Source: Silanimonas sp965368785
Lineage (GTDB): Bacteria > Pseudomonadota > Gammaproteobacteria > Xanthomonadales > Xanthomonadaceae
Direction of reading: 5' to 3'
NCBI GenBank assembly: GCA_965368785.1
Contig: CBDUOG010000003.1
Location: forward strand, 1-64,000
Length of the DNA: 64,000 nucleotides
Every line of letters starts with the position of its first letter. Position 1 is the stretch's first letter. This document shows positions 37,321 through 47,053 of the stretch, in pieces. The notes under the pieces were generated by a model. The model was given only the letters and a program-made list of their open reading frames with translations. It had not been told where the DNA came from and made no database searches. The position numbers were made by a program, and so were the translations under genes.

Positions 37321-40300
37321 GAATGTACCACCAGCGGTTGCAGCGTAACCAAATCATCAATATGTTGCGCCAACTCACGCATCTGTTGCAGATATTTGTG
37401 ATCGGCAAACACATCGTGATCGCGGTGCAGAAGGCGCAAGTAACCGGGCTCATAATCGAGCTCGCCGGTGTGGCCGTAACTATCGGAGTACCAGCTAGCC
37501 ACCGCTTTTTCGATCTTGGCCTCACCCAGCAATGCAGCACCGGTTACCGGGTAAAACGCCAATGCGTGCTGCAAGCCTTGCTGATACAACTGACATAAGG
37601 ATCGCATCGCTGCGTTTACCTGATCTGGATCGGCGCTAAATGTGTTGGCTTGGGGGTCGGGTTTGGCGCTGAGTAATCGCGAATAACACGGCACACCTTG
37701 AGTCTGCGCGTACTGGCTCAGTGCCGCGTAGTCGATAAACCATGCCAGGCGCTGGCGTAACTCAGGCGCTTTGTTTTTGTGCTGAATGGCAATATGGAAC
37801 AAACGACCAGATTGGTCACGAACCACATCACGCAGCTGACCGTGCAGCTGCAGCCCGTCATAGTCCCCGTTCAAGTCAAGATCAACCACTTCAAACTCTT
37901 CATTCAGCGGCTCAGTCGCCCTCGCCTGCTGCTGCAGGGACAGTGCAAGTTCGCGCAGCCCGCGCCAGACCAATGCGCCAGGCGCGCCGGCGGCGATTAA
38001 GCCACTGGCGCTGAGCCAGGTCGGCACCGACTCAGGCACACTGCGCTGATGTAACAAACAATGGCGCAGTACACGCTGTTCGATTTGTGCGCGTCGTGAA
38101 TAACGCGAATCCAGCGGCTCAGTGTCCATCAACTCCAGGGCATCCACGCCATGCAACCGGATACCCAATGCATGGCGGAGATAAAACTCACCGGGGCCGC
38201 GCCAAAAGCGCCGAAGTTCAGCTAAATTGATTATTGACGTGGGCTCTGATGAGTCCGACACGCGCATCGTAGCGAGCCACGGCACGGGCGTTTTCTGACC
38301 GCGACGTTGAGCGGCGATAAAGCCATGCCGATTGAACGAATGAAGCGCGGGCTTGTCCGGATCGAAGTAGCTTGAATCAAACGCATGCAATGGATGCTTC
38401 ACATAAAAGTTACCCGACTGTGAATGACCATGCGCCACGCGCAAGAATTGCAGTAAATCAAACAGAGGCGTGGCCGGATTACGCGGCTCATCTTTGTCGA
38501 CCGAACGACCCAGAAAACTTAAATGCAGTGTGCTGCGCGCAGACATAATGGCTTCGAGGAACAAGTAACGATCCTCCATGCTTTGTTCGCGATCACCGAG
38601 CCTGGGCCGAACGCGCATGATGTCCAGCCCCGTATCGGCGACCTGGCGCGGAAACTCTCCATCGTTCAGACCTAAAACGGCAATCATCTGATACGGAATC
38701 GCTCGTTGCGGCACCATTCCTGAGAAACAAATCGCTCCGCCGATGCGCGGCTCGTGTTCAGGAATATCTTCGAGTGCTTGCACCAGCGCTGCGCGCATCA
38801 CTGAATAAGCAATCGGCGGGTCAACTCCACAATCGCGTAACTGCAATTGAAATCGACTGATGACGCGTTGCAGCTCTTCGATGGCTGCTAGCGCCTCGTG
38901 GTCATCCGATCCGGCACCGATAAGGCCGCCAAGACGATCCCGCAAAAACTCAGCCCATTGCGCAGCCTGCAATCGCTGCTCGGCAGCATCCTGCCAAAGC
39001 CCCAGCTCATTGCGCAGGCGGATCAGCGCGTCTAATAAGTCGGCATTGGATTGCGCGCCTCCGGGTAGTGCCAGCAGATCGCTTTCGGGCAATAAGTCGT
39101 CTACATCGCCCAGCACCACGCCAGCAAGTAGGCGATCAATCAACCATTGCAGGGTATGTTGCGCATTGGCATGAAGCTGATGGCGTTGTTTACTTTGCGC
39201 ATTTAGGCCCCAGGCCATATTGCCTTGCTCAAGCCAACTCGCCAGCTGCTCTACATCACGCTCATCAATTCCGAGTGCTGCTTGCACATAGGGCTGCTCA
39301 ATCAGCGTTCGTATTTCACTTTGGGTTAGACGCGCGTCGGCCAGGCTGAGCAATTGTTCAAAGATGCGATAAACCGGATGCGCAGCGCGCCGCGAATGAT
39401 CCAACACAAACCAACGCAAAGGCACTGATCCATCGGCACGCTGATTGGAGAATACCGCCGGAATCAACGGCGCATAGGCGGCAATATCCGGCGCCATCAC
39501 TAATATTTGCGACTGATCCAGCTGCCCGGGCTTTTCGGCGAACTGTGCGTATATTGCATCGCGCAGCACTTCGAGCTCGCGCAACCGCGTATGGCAATCG
39601 TGCACTAACAACGAGCGGTCGAGCGGACTCGAATCACGGACGGTCAGATTTCGATGCGCTCGAATACTATCCTGCAGCGCATGCAGCAAACTGCCCTGCG
39701 CAGCATCCTTTGGATATTGATCCTCAAAATGACGTTGGTCGAAAATCGGCGTCAGGTCTTCTATCTGTACGCCCAGATGTTGGCCCAGTCGCCCCAGGCT
39801 CAGCAGTAGTGGATGGCCCACCTGATCCAGAAGCTTTGCCGCTTGCTGCGGATCATCCAGTTGCCGCCACTGCGCCAAGGTCGCTGCATCGCGACCCAAA
39901 CCTCCCCAGTACTCGCGACACGGGTCGGCAAAATAGAAATAAATCTGTCGATGATCTTTCAAAACGGTCAACGCATCGAGCAGATCCCGCGGCAAATGAT
40001 TGAGCCCGAATACATGCAGCGGCGTTGATCCGTTTGCAGTGAGCGATTGCAGTTTCGCAACGAGTTCAGCGCTGCGTTCGGCACGATGAGCCACGCCAAT
40101 TTGTTCGCGCAGTTGGCGCCAGAGATTAGCCTGCCATTTGGGTTCGGCGCCTTGCACCTGCCCACGCTGCCAGCGCGACAATACATCGGGGCGATATATT
40201 TGATACTGAGCGAATAACTTAGCCAGCTGATCGGCTAGATGCCAACTTCGCCGCTCGGACTGACCGCCGTGCAAAAAGCTCTGAATCTGCCGGTCGCTAT

Positions 40301-40616
40301 TGTCGAGCAGCAATTGATGCACACGCCATCGCAGCGCTTGCCGACGATACGGGGCAATCGCAATCGCCGAACTACCCAGAACCTGTTGTGCCGTAGCATC
40401 GAGCCATTCACCCGGCAGGCGCAAATTTAAATTTGCTGCAATCGCCGGGCCGCCCTGACTGCCCGGAAGCGCCGCGAGCTCCTGCATTAACCACTGGCGC
40501 ATACCCGGATGCGCGATAACAATATCCGGCGCACAAAATGGGTCGTCCTGGCATTGCGCATCGATCAGTTCATTCAATGGGCCGAGCAGCGCCTCAAGCC
40601 GACTGGCGCGAAGCAC
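37317..40616 (-). CDS. recC: Exodeoxyribonuclease V gamma subunit (RecC)
   Basis: The subunit that recognises Chi and splits the strands in RecBCD, about 1100 residues (E. coli 1122). Family hallmarks include HVFGLNHLPRDLLDAL, FYFADPCREYWGGLG, ILVMAPDIAAYAPLIPAVF and GLNDGEFPR plus the MEDRYLFLEAIMSAR block. I prefer the GTG at 40616, with GGGA five bases upstream, because the protein then begins VLRASRLEALL like E. coli MLRVYHSNRL; a TTG at 40649 would add 11 residues. It heads the recCBD operon. The ptrA gene that separates recC and recB in E. coli is absent here. Confidence 0.93.
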   Translation of the reverse strand: MLRASRLEALLGPLNELIDAQCQDDPFCAPDIVIAHPGMRQWLMQELAALPGSQGGPAIAANLNLRLPGEWLDATAQQVLGSSAIAIAPYRRQALRWRVHQLLLDNSDRQIQSFLHGGQSERRSWHLADQLAKLFAQYQIYRPDVLSRWQRGQVQGAEPKWQANLWRQLREQIGVAHRAERSAELVAKLQSLTANGSTPLHVFGLNHLPRDLLDALTVLKDHRQIYFYFADPCREYWGGLGRDAATLAQWRQLDDPQQAAKLLDQVGHPLLLSLGRLGQHLGVQIEDLTPIFDQRHFEDQYPKDAAQGSLLHALQDSIRAHRNLTVRDSSPLDRSLLVHDCHTRLRELEVLRDAIYAQFAEKPGQLDQSQILVMAPDIAAYAPLIPAVFSNQRADGSVPLRWFVLDHSRRAAHPVYRIFEQLLSLADARLTQSEIRTLIEQPYVQAALGIDERDVEQLASWLEQGNMAWGLNAQSKQRHQLHANAQHTLQWLIDRLLAGVVLGDVDDLLPESDLLALPGGAQSNADLLDALIRLRNELGLWQDAAEQRLQAAQWAEFLRDRLGGLIGAGSDDHEALAAIEELQRVISRFQLQLRDCGVDPPIAYSVMRAALVQALEDIPEHEPRIGGAICFSGMVPQRAIPYQMIAVLGLNDGEFPRQVADTGLDIMRVRPRLGDREQSMEDRYLFLEAIMSARSTLHLSFLGRSVDKDEPRNPATPLFDLLQFLRVAHGHSQSGNFYVKHPLHAFDSSYFDPDKPALHSFNRHGFIAAQRRGQKTPVPWLATMRVSDSSEPTSIINLAELRRFWRGPGEFYLRHALGIRLHGVDALELMDTEPLDSRYSRRAQIEQRVLRHCLLHQRSVPESVPTWLSASGLIAAGAPGALVWRGLRELALSLQQQARATEPLNEEFEVVDLDLNGDYDGLQLHGQLRDVVRDQSGRLFHIAIQHKNKAPELRQRLAWFIDYAALSQYAQTQGVPCYSRLLSAKPDPQANTFSADPDQVNAAMRSLCQLYQQGLQHALAFYPVTGAALLGEAKIEKAVASWYSDSYGHTGELDYEPGYLRLLHRDHDVFADHKYLQQMRELAQHIDDLVTLQPLVVHS

Positions 40617-40766
40617 ATGAATCCCGTTGTGAATGACTGCTGCGTTCAAAGCGAATCGACATCCTTGGCAAGGTGGTGAGCGGCTGACATGGCACAGCCG
40701 TCGAACCTACAGTATGGCCGGATTGTTTCTCATTTTCTGCGACCCAAGCTTCGCCCGCTTATAGCG

Positions 40767-41105
40767 CTAGAGGGCGTCGGCGTCGAGCTCACCGGTGCGG
40801 ATACGCATGACCTGGTCCAGACCGTAAACGAAAATCTTACCGTCGCCGATTTTGCCGCTATTGGCCGCTTGTTGAATCGCTTCAACAACCCGGTCTACTT
40901 GATCCGAGGTGACGGCCACCTCAATTTTAATTTTCGGTAGAAAATCGACAACATACTCGGCGCCGCGATAAAGCTCGGTATGGCCTTTCTGTCGACCAAA
41001 TCCCTTCACTTCCGTTGCGGTAATGCCAGTGACGCCCACTTCGCTCAGGGCCTCACGCACATCGTCGAGCTTGAACGGTTTGATTACCGCCATGACCATT
41101 TTCAT
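40767..41105 (-). CDS. PII nitrogen-regulatory protein (GlnK/GlnB)
   Basis: A 112-residue PII signalling protein. It binds ATP/ADP and 2-oxoglutarate and reports nitrogen state to GlnE, NtrB or the ammonium channel. The uridylylation loop KGHTELYRGAEY is intact, with the modifiable Tyr51. KIGDGKIFVYGLDQVMRIRTGE is the C-terminal signature. The opening MKMVMAVIKPFKLDDVREAL is closer to GlnK than GlnB, but no amtB is adjacent, so I leave the symbol open. ATG at 41105 has GAGGA six bases upstream. No sigma-54 motif was seen in the upstream spacer. Confidence 0.93.
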   Translation of the reverse strand: MKMVMAVIKPFKLDDVREALSEVGVTGITATEVKGFGRQKGHTELYRGAEYVVDFLPKIKIEVAVTSDQVDRVVEAIQQAANSGKIGDGKIFVYGLDQVMRIRTGELDADAL

Positions 41106-41326
41106 GTTTTGTCCTCAGTCCTTTCCCTGCGCCCTTACTGTACCTGAAGGCATATTGTGCAGCACAGCAAACACCGCTTATCAGGCAATTCAACGTCTTC
41201 ACCCGAATTATGCTGGTTCCGGCCTAGGCTTTGTAGGAAAATTCGTACACGAAGCCGGGTTATTCGCTGACAGTTAAGTGTTGCACCGTCATCCACTATC
41301 CCATTAAGCCTTTTAATGAGCCCCCC

Positions 41327-41605
41327 ATGATTGAACTGAAACAAATTGATGAGCTCGCCCGACGCCTCAGCAGCTTAGTGCCGCCACAGCTTCGCGAAGC
41401 CCGCGCCGACCTTGAAGAAAATATGAAGGTCACTTTGCAATCCGGCTTAGCCAAACTTGAGCTGGTGACGCGCGAGGAGTTTGACGTGCAAAAAGCCGTG
41501 TTGCTACGCACCCGGCAGAAGCTCGATGCGCTCGAACGCGCGGTAGAAATTCTCGAGGTACGGATGCGTCAGGAACACGCGCCCGCGCCCGACCACCGAA
41601 ACTAG
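41327..41605 (+). CDS. ubiK: Ubiquinone biosynthesis accessory factor UbiK
   Basis: A 92-residue YqiC/UbiK-family protein. Its C-terminal half is a coiled coil (RTRQKLDALERAVEILEVR), and the N-terminal part (LARRLSSLVPPQLREAR) matches the family. It aids UbiJ and the ubiquinone-synthesis complex, presumably by membrane association, during aerobic growth. It lies 25 bases before comM on the same strand. Confidence 0.9.
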   Translation: MIELKQIDELARRLSSLVPPQLREARADLEENMKVTLQSGLAKLELVTREEFDVQKAVLLRTRQKLDALERAVEILEVRMRQEHAPAPDHRN

Positions 41606-41630
41606 GCCCTCCCCCGATTAGGACTCATGG

Positions 41631-43136
41631 ATGAGTCTGGCCTTAGTCCACAGCAGAGCACAGGCCGGCGTGAGTGCACCGCCGGTACTGGTCGAAGTAT
41701 TCCTGGCCGGTGGGCTGCCCAGCCTGAATTTAGTCGGTCTTCCCGAAACGGTCGTTAAAGAAGCACGCGATCGAGTACGCGCGGCAATTCAATGTGCGCA
41801 CTACGAGTTTCCGAGCCGTCGCATTACGGTCAATCTGGCGCCGGCCGATTTACCCAAAAGCGGTGGCCGTTTTGATTTACCTATTGCCGTCGGCATTCTT
41901 GCCGCCAACGGCTTGCTTGATGCCAAGGCACTTGAAGACATTGAATTGGTTGGCGAGTTATCGCTGACCGGTGAATTGCGTCCGATTGTCGGCGTATTAC
42001 CCGTCGCCCTGGCTGCAGCAAAAGCCGGGCGTAGTCTGATTGTACCGGCGGCTAATGCCGACGAAGCAGCGCTGGCCGGTGAAGCAACCGTGCTGAGCGC
42101 AACGCATCTTTTAGAGGTTTTGGCCCATCTGCGTGGCGAGTCCGAACTGCCACAAGCGTTGCCGATTAATGGCGAGCAGCGCCATCACTATCCGGATATG
42201 AGCGATGTACGCGGCCAAGCTCAAGCGCGGCGCGCCCTGGAAATTGCCGCCGCCGGCAATCATCATTTACTGCTCATCGGAACTCCCGGCTGCGGCAAAA
42301 CCATGTTGGCGCAGCGTTTGCCGGGCATCCTGCCGCCGATGTCTGAACACGAGGCGATTGAACTGGCGGCCATTCGCAGCATCAGCGGACAGGATTTTGA
42401 AAGCGCGTACTGGGCACAGCGACCCTTTCGTGCGCCCCACCACAGCGCCAGTTCGGTTGCCCTGGTTGGTGGCGGTGCCGATCCGCGCCCCGGAGAAATA
42501 TCCTTAGCGCATTGTGGCGTGTTGTTTTTGGATGAGCTGGCTGAGTGGGAACGGCGCAGTTTGGAAGTACTGCGCGAGCCATTGGAATCAGGCCATATCT
42601 GTATTTCGCGTGCCACACGGCAGGCGATGTTTCCGGCGAGATTTCAACTGATTGCGGCGATGAACCCGTGCCCCTGCGGCTACGCCGGCGAAAGCAGCGG
42701 ACGATGCCGCTGTAGTCCCGATGTGATCAATCGATACCAATCGCGTTTGTCCGGTCCGTTGCTTGATCGCATTGATCTGCAAGTCCATGTGCCACGTCTG
42801 GCTGCGGCGCAATTGCGTCCGGATGGCGAACGCGGTGAATCCAGTGCCAGCGTAGGCGAGCGCGTGCAGTTAGCACGCGATACCCAATCGACGCGTAATC
42901 AAGACGGTGTGTGTAACGCGCAAATGTCGCAATCGGATACTGAGGCGCATTGCCGCTTGAGTGATGCCAGTCAATTGTTGCTCGAACAGGCAATGGATCA
43001 TATGCGCCTATCGGCGCGTGGCGCACAGCGCATTTTGAGGGTAGCCAGAACGATTGCTGATTTAGCTGATTGCACTGATATTTCTCGATCGCATCTGCTT
43101 GAAGCGATCGCATACCGTCAGTCAGAAACAGGCTGA
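41631..43136 (+). CDS. comM: YifB/ComM Mg-chelatase-like AAA+ helicase
   Basis: A 501-residue AAA+ protein of the YifB/ComM family. ComM is a hexameric helicase that drives branch migration during natural transformation in Vibrio and Acinetobacter. The N-terminal Lon-protease-like domain starts MSLALVHSRAQAG and includes VEVFLAGGLPSLNLVGLPE. The Mg-chelatase AAA core has Walker A LIGTPGCGKTML and Walker B LFLDELAEW, then the Cys-rich MNPCPCGYAGES. The C-terminal domain ends LLEAIAYRQ. It is full length. Competence in this organism is not shown by anything else in the window. Confidence 0.92.
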   Translation: MSLALVHSRAQAGVSAPPVLVEVFLAGGLPSLNLVGLPETVVKEARDRVRAAIQCAHYEFPSRRITVNLAPADLPKSGGRFDLPIAVGILAANGLLDAKALEDIELVGELSLTGELRPIVGVLPVALAAAKAGRSLIVPAANADEAALAGEATVLSATHLLEVLAHLRGESELPQALPINGEQRHHYPDMSDVRGQAQARRALEIAAAGNHHLLLIGTPGCGKTMLAQRLPGILPPMSEHEAIELAAIRSISGQDFESAYWAQRPFRAPHHSASSVALVGGGADPRPGEISLAHCGVLFLDELAEWERRSLEVLREPLESGHICISRATRQAMFPARFQLIAAMNPCPCGYAGESSGRCRCSPDVINRYQSRLSGPLLDRIDLQVHVPRLAAAQLRPDGERGESSASVGERVQLARDTQSTRNQDGVCNAQMSQSDTEAHCRLSDASQLLLEQAMDHMRLSARGAQRILRVARTIADLADCTDISRSHLLEAIAYRQSETG

Positions 43137-43205
43137 ACCGGCAAAATACCCTAGAGGAATGTCCTAAACACAGGCTAAGATGAAGCATCTGCTTATGGGA
43201 TGTGC

Positions 43206-45017
43206 ATGGATAGCCTGAGCGTCAGCGATATCATTTTCTTTACCGGTGGCATCTTAGTGCTTGCCGGCATTGCGTCGAGTTTGATTGCGCAGCGCTTCGG
43301 CGCGCCGATGTTGGTTGTGTTCCTGCTAATCGGCGTTGCCCTCGGACCGGAAGGTCTACAGTTATTTTCTGCCTTATCACCTCAGGCAGTTTTTTCTATC
43401 GGTTCACTGGCGCTGGCAATCATTTTGTTTGATGGCGGATTGCGTACCAAAGTGCGGCACCTGCGCGGCAACCTGACACCACCGATTCTGCTGGCTACCG
43501 TTGGCGTGGTGATTACCTCGTCGATTACGGCGGTTGCGGCAATTTACTTATTCGATCTGAATTGGCAGGAAGGTCTGCTGGTTGGTGCCATTGTTTCTTC
43601 AACTGATGCAGCGGCGGTGTTCTTTTTAATTCGCGCCGGCGGCCTGCAATTGCCGCAACGCGTGTCGGGCACGTTGGAAGTTGAATCAGGCAGTAATGAT
43701 CCGATCGCTGTATTTCTAACGATCATGTTGTGCACCTGGTTGATGAGTGGCTCATCGGGCAGTGTCGGCGAATTACTCAGTCATCTGGCGTGGGAAATGG
43801 GCCTCGGGTTCGCAGTCGGTGTAGCCGGCGGTATCGCTATCGCGCACGCGCTCAATCGTTTGGCACTACCGGAGGGTTTGCATCCGATCCTAGCCTTGGC
43901 AGGCGCCATCACATTGTTCTCGCTATGCAATTTAGCTAACGGCAGTGGCTTTCTGGCGATTTACGTGGCGGGCCTAGTGGTGGGCAATCGGCCGGTACGC
44001 GCCATTGCTAATATTACGTCGGTGCAAGACGCAGCGACTTGGTTGGCTCAGGGCATCATGTTTATTGTGCTGGGACTATCGGTTATACCGAGCAAATTAT
44101 TCGCGGTGCTCTGGCCGGCTCTGGCAATCGCCGGTGTCCTGATGCTGATTGCCCGACCCGTTTCGGTTTGGCTGTGTCTGTTGCCGTTTAAGTTTCGCAG
44201 AAGCGAAATCAGTTTTATTTCCTGGGTCGGTCTGCGCGGCGCGGTCGGTATTTACTTAGCCTCCATTCCGGTGCTGCTGGGCTTCGAAAAGGCCGACTTG
44301 TTTATGAATATTGCCTTCGCCGTCGTCATCGTGTCATTGCTGGTACAGGGCTGGACGCTGGCGCCCTCGGCACGCATGTTTGGAGTCGCGCTGCCGCGTA
44401 AAGAACTTTCCACACGACGTATTGAGCTTGATTTGCCCGGCCAGTTAGCACTAGAAATGGTCGGCTATCGTGTGGCTAAGAGCAGCGCTATTTTGGGCAA
44501 GAATCCGGCGCTACCGGGCTGGGCGCGAAAAGCCATGATCGTGCGCGATGAACGGGTCATGCTGCCCGATGAGGCCGGCCCACTGCAGGCTGGCGACACC
44601 GCTTATTTTTTGGCACCGCCCGGTGACGTTTACCGGCTCGACTGGCTATTCGCCGAAGGCGCTGAAGCGCACGAAGCTGAGCAGGAGATGTTCGGCGCAT
44701 TCACTTTGCCCGGCGATGTGCCGCTGGGTGAACTCGGCGATTATTACGGCCTGCCCATCCCCAAGAAATATGCGCAATATTCTGCGGCACAGTTATTTTC
44801 CCGACGCTTTGATAACGCACCGCAAATTGGCGATCAACTGAATCTGGGGGCGGCCGTATTAGTGGTTCGACAAATTTTCAACGAACGCGTGCAATTTATC
44901 GGCATCAAATTTCAGAATATGGGCAGTCATGTGTTTGGCTCCGATGCGGTATCGCTCTCCGGACCCAGCGCATTCCGGCGTTTTGTCGCATCGGTAACTA
45001 AAAGGAGAAGCTCATGA
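43206..45017 (+). CDS. nhaP2: Potassium/proton antiporter (CvrA/NhaP2 type)
   Basis: A protein of about 603 residues. The first ~390 form a CPA-type antiporter with 12-13 membrane segments, including LALAIILFDGGLRTK, VSSTDAAAVFFLIR and VESGSNDPIAVFLTI. Next come an RCK_C-like domain (LQAGDTAYFLAPPGDVYRL) and a CorC/HlyC-type domain (MFGAFTLPGDVPLGELGD). This order matches E. coli CvrA, a K+/H+ antiporter involved in osmotic adaptation. ATG at 43206 (GGGA five bases upstream) is preferred over the in-frame ATG at 43200. Its TGA overlaps the ATG of the next gene. Confidence 0.88.
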   Translation: MDSLSVSDIIFFTGGILVLAGIASSLIAQRFGAPMLVVFLLIGVALGPEGLQLFSALSPQAVFSIGSLALAIILFDGGLRTKVRHLRGNLTPPILLATVGVVITSSITAVAAIYLFDLNWQEGLLVGAIVSSTDAAAVFFLIRAGGLQLPQRVSGTLEVESGSNDPIAVFLTIMLCTWLMSGSSGSVGELLSHLAWEMGLGFAVGVAGGIAIAHALNRLALPEGLHPILALAGAITLFSLCNLANGSGFLAIYVAGLVVGNRPVRAIANITSVQDAATWLAQGIMFIVLGLSVIPSKLFAVLWPALAIAGVLMLIARPVSVWLCLLPFKFRRSEISFISWVGLRGAVGIYLASIPVLLGFEKADLFMNIAFAVVIVSLLVQGWTLAPSARMFGVALPRKELSTRRIELDLPGQLALEMVGYRVAKSSAILGKNPALPGWARKAMIVRDERVMLPDEAGPLQAGDTAYFLAPPGDVYRLDWLFAEGAEAHEAEQEMFGAFTLPGDVPLGELGDYYGLPIPKKYAQYSAAQLFSRRFDNAPQIGDQLNLGAAVLVVRQIFNERVQFIGIKFQNMGSHVFGSDAVSLSGPSAFRRFVASVTKRRSS

Positions 45018-45427
45018 GTGACTCTTCTCGTGGTAGTTGTTTATGCGGTGCAGTGCAGTTTTCGATGCTTTGGCCAAGCAAGTGGGTTGCGCATTGTCAT
45101 TGCAGCTTGTGTCAGCGTGCGCACGGCGCGGCATTTGTCACCTGGGTTGGGGTGCAGGCCGACAAAGTAAGTATCGTCGACTCCAAAAACACATTGCGGT
45201 GGTTCGCCTCCAGTGCTGAAGCGCTCCGTGGATTCTGTAATGAATGTGGCTCAACCGTTTTTTTTAAGTCCAGCCGCTGGGCTGATGAGCTACATATCAC
45301 AAGGGCAAACTTTACTGACGCGCTCGATCGCGACCCGCAAGTCCATGCCTTTTATGACAGCCATGCGCGCTGGAACATGACGCCCGAAGACGGTCTGATT
45401 CGAAAGGTCGACCCCGGATCCTTGTAA
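45014..45427 (+). CDS. GFA-family zinc protein (CENP-V/glutathione-dependent formaldehyde-activating fold)
   Basis: A 137-residue single-domain GFA protein. The structural zinc ligands are clear: CLCG near the N-terminus, HCHCSLCQRAHG in the middle and FCNECGS in the second half. The family is often named after a formaldehyde-glutathione enzyme, but most members have no known reaction. The ATG overlaps the antiporter stop (ATGA), so it is coupled to nhaP2. It is convergent with the SagB-like dehydrogenase, 12 bases away. Confidence 0.88.
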   Translation: MSDSSRGSCLCGAVQFSMLWPSKWVAHCHCSLCQRAHGAAFVTWVGVQADKVSIVDSKNTLRWFASSAEALRGFCNECGSTVFFKSSRWADELHITRANFTDALDRDPQVHAFYDSHARWNMTPEDGLIRKVDPGSL

Positions 45428-45439
45428 AGACCCGCCCAG

Positions 45440-46642
45440 TTAGTCGGGCAGCGGCATACTGCGTTTGCGCCGGGTGATTTCGGTTAGGCTGACTTTGTCG
45501 AACTCAACAAATTTTGATTCGGAACTACGGTATCCGCAACCGACGACCGCTAACGGTGCTTCGCGCATGCGATCCAGATCCAGCGCCTGCTCTACAACTG
45601 AATCATTGATCGCAGCCGTAATAAATGCACCCAGTCCTAGATCGTGCGCGCTCATATAAAACAGTTGCGATAGATGGCCGACGTCCAGATGACACACGCG
45701 CCACGCTTTAGCATGCGCACGGTACTTCCAGAACAAGCGATCAAAGCGCGCGGTCATAATAAAAACCAAGGGGGCCGGACTAAACCAGTTCTGGCCCGCT
45801 ACCATTTGATGCAAGAGCTTAGCTGCCTCGTCCGCATCCATCAGTCGAACCGGATTCAAACGATGTTCGACACATTCGTAATGATAAATTCCCGGTGCAA
45901 AACCTTCTACATGTTGAATCAGTGCGTAGACTTCGGTGCCGTGCAGCGCGCCACCACCGGGAACATTTTTACGGATCGCGAAAATATTCGGGTGTATTTC
46001 ACGCACGCCACTCGCGCCCCAAACCCGATGCAAAAGATCGGACAAGGTCTGGTTCGACACCGGCGCGGCGGTGTCGAAATTCCGGCAGGTCCGGCGCTCA
46101 TCCAGCCATTGGTCCAAAGCACTGGGCTGCGGTTGCGGCAAGTCCAATACTGATTCATCGCCGGCTCGCCGATAGCAGTGCTCAGGCGGTAATCCATTAG
46201 CGGCAACCATATCGGCGTTCGTGGCAAATTCGCCTTTTTCTCGCGCGGCTTCGGTGTTGATATCGTGCCAGCGACCCGCAGTTGCCGCCGCTGCCGCTAA
46301 CGGCCACCAGCCGGTTGATCGATACTGCTCATCACGTTGCGCCGCCGGCGCTTTTTCGGATTGATCAGACAATAAAAATTCCAGCTCAATCAACTGCGCG
46401 ATTAGCGCCCCGTCAAACCGCTCGCAGAGTTCATCCAGTGAGCACCATTGATCGGGCGACAGCGCCTGCAATATCGCCAGCTGATCAATGCTCAGCTCGG
46501 CACTCTGGTCCCGATGCGCGCTGGTAGCCAGCAAGCGGGTATTCCGGTCCAGCCCGTCACCGCCAGATAATATCGATTCCAGCGAAAAACGCGGCTTGTT
46601 TTCCAGCTCTATCACTAGATGCGCGCAGCGCCTATATTTCAT
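45440..46642 (-). CDS. SagB-like peptide-maturation dehydrogenase (TIGR04511 type)
   Basis: A 400-residue flavin oxidoreductase of the nitroreductase superfamily, SagB/ThcOx branch. The C-terminal ~230 residues hold the fold: LDERRTCRNFD, the FMN-binding GGGALHGTEVYAL, and DVGHLSQLFYMSAHDLGLGAF. The N-terminal ~160 residues include a helical segment (SIDQLAILQALSPDQWCSL) that may grip a leader peptide. SagB-type enzymes oxidise azolines to azoles in RiPPs; this subfamily, recalled as putative peptide maturation dehydrogenase, is uncharacterised. No YcaO cyclodehydratase is nearby. The start is ATG at 46642 with a GGGGGA site. It is divergent from peptide 1. Confidence 0.82.
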   Translation of the reverse strand: MKYRRCAHLVIELENKPRFSLESILSGGDGLDRNTRLLATSAHRDQSAELSIDQLAILQALSPDQWCSLDELCERFDGALIAQLIELEFLLSDQSEKAPAAQRDEQYRSTGWWPLAAAAATAGRWHDINTEAAREKGEFATNADMVAANGLPPEHCYRRAGDESVLDLPQPQPSALDQWLDERRTCRNFDTAAPVSNQTLSDLLHRVWGASGVREIHPNIFAIRKNVPGGGALHGTEVYALIQHVEGFAPGIYHYECVEHRLNPVRLMDADEAAKLLHQMVAGQNWFSPAPLVFIMTARFDRLFWKYRAHAKAWRVCHLDVGHLSQLFYMSAHDLGLGAFITAAINDSVVEQALDLDRMREAPLAVVGCGYRSSESKFVEFDKVSLTEITRRKRSMPLPD

Positions 46643-46792
46643 TGATCCCCCACAACCTATTTTCGACCACTCGCGCTTTCTCGGGAACAAGAGTGCGCCG
46701 CGTTACAATCAGGCAACTAATTAGCGAGTGACTTGATCTAGCTAAGTGTATAGAGTGACATTCGGCTCGCGCAATTCAACAAGGAATATTCC

Positions 46793-47053
46793 ATGGCAAA
46801 TCGTATGCAGATCTCGTCCGAACAAGCCGATCAACTTCTGGACCGCCTTTCGAACGATGATGACTTTCGCAAGCAATTCGCAGCTGACCATGTCCAAGCA
46901 CTCAAAGGCATGGGAATTGAAATTCCGAAAGCCCTAGCCAAGATGGGACCACTCCCGGACAAGAAAACGATTGCCGGCACACGCGCCCAATTGAAAGAGC
47001 AAATGGTTGGTGAAAGCGCTTCTTGGGTTATTTTTTCCGGCAGCCAAGACTAA
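46793..47053 (+). CDS. NHLP-related RiPP-like precursor peptide 1
   Basis: An 86-residue peptide. The first ~65 residues form a leader-like helical region, with EQADQLLDRLSNDDDFRKQF followed by an ALKGMGIE segment. This is shared with peptide 2 (49774-50037) and with the NHLP-related putative modified peptide family as I recall it. The C-terminal tail after QMVGE (SASWVIFSGSQD) is the likely core; it holds Ser, Trp and no Cys. AAGGA lies seven bases before the ATG. It reads towards the cyclase-like gene and overlaps it tail to tail by four bases. The modification is unknown. Confidence 0.72.
   Translation: MANRMQISSEQADQLLDRLSNDDDFRKQFAADHVQALKGMGIEIPKALAKMGPLPDKKTIAGTRAQLKEQMVGESASWVIFSGSQD

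Noticed and set aside
32196..40616. recCBD plus neighbours as a phage-defence island
   Set aside because: These are standard chromosomal repair genes with no defence-specific partner, transposon or integrase nearby.
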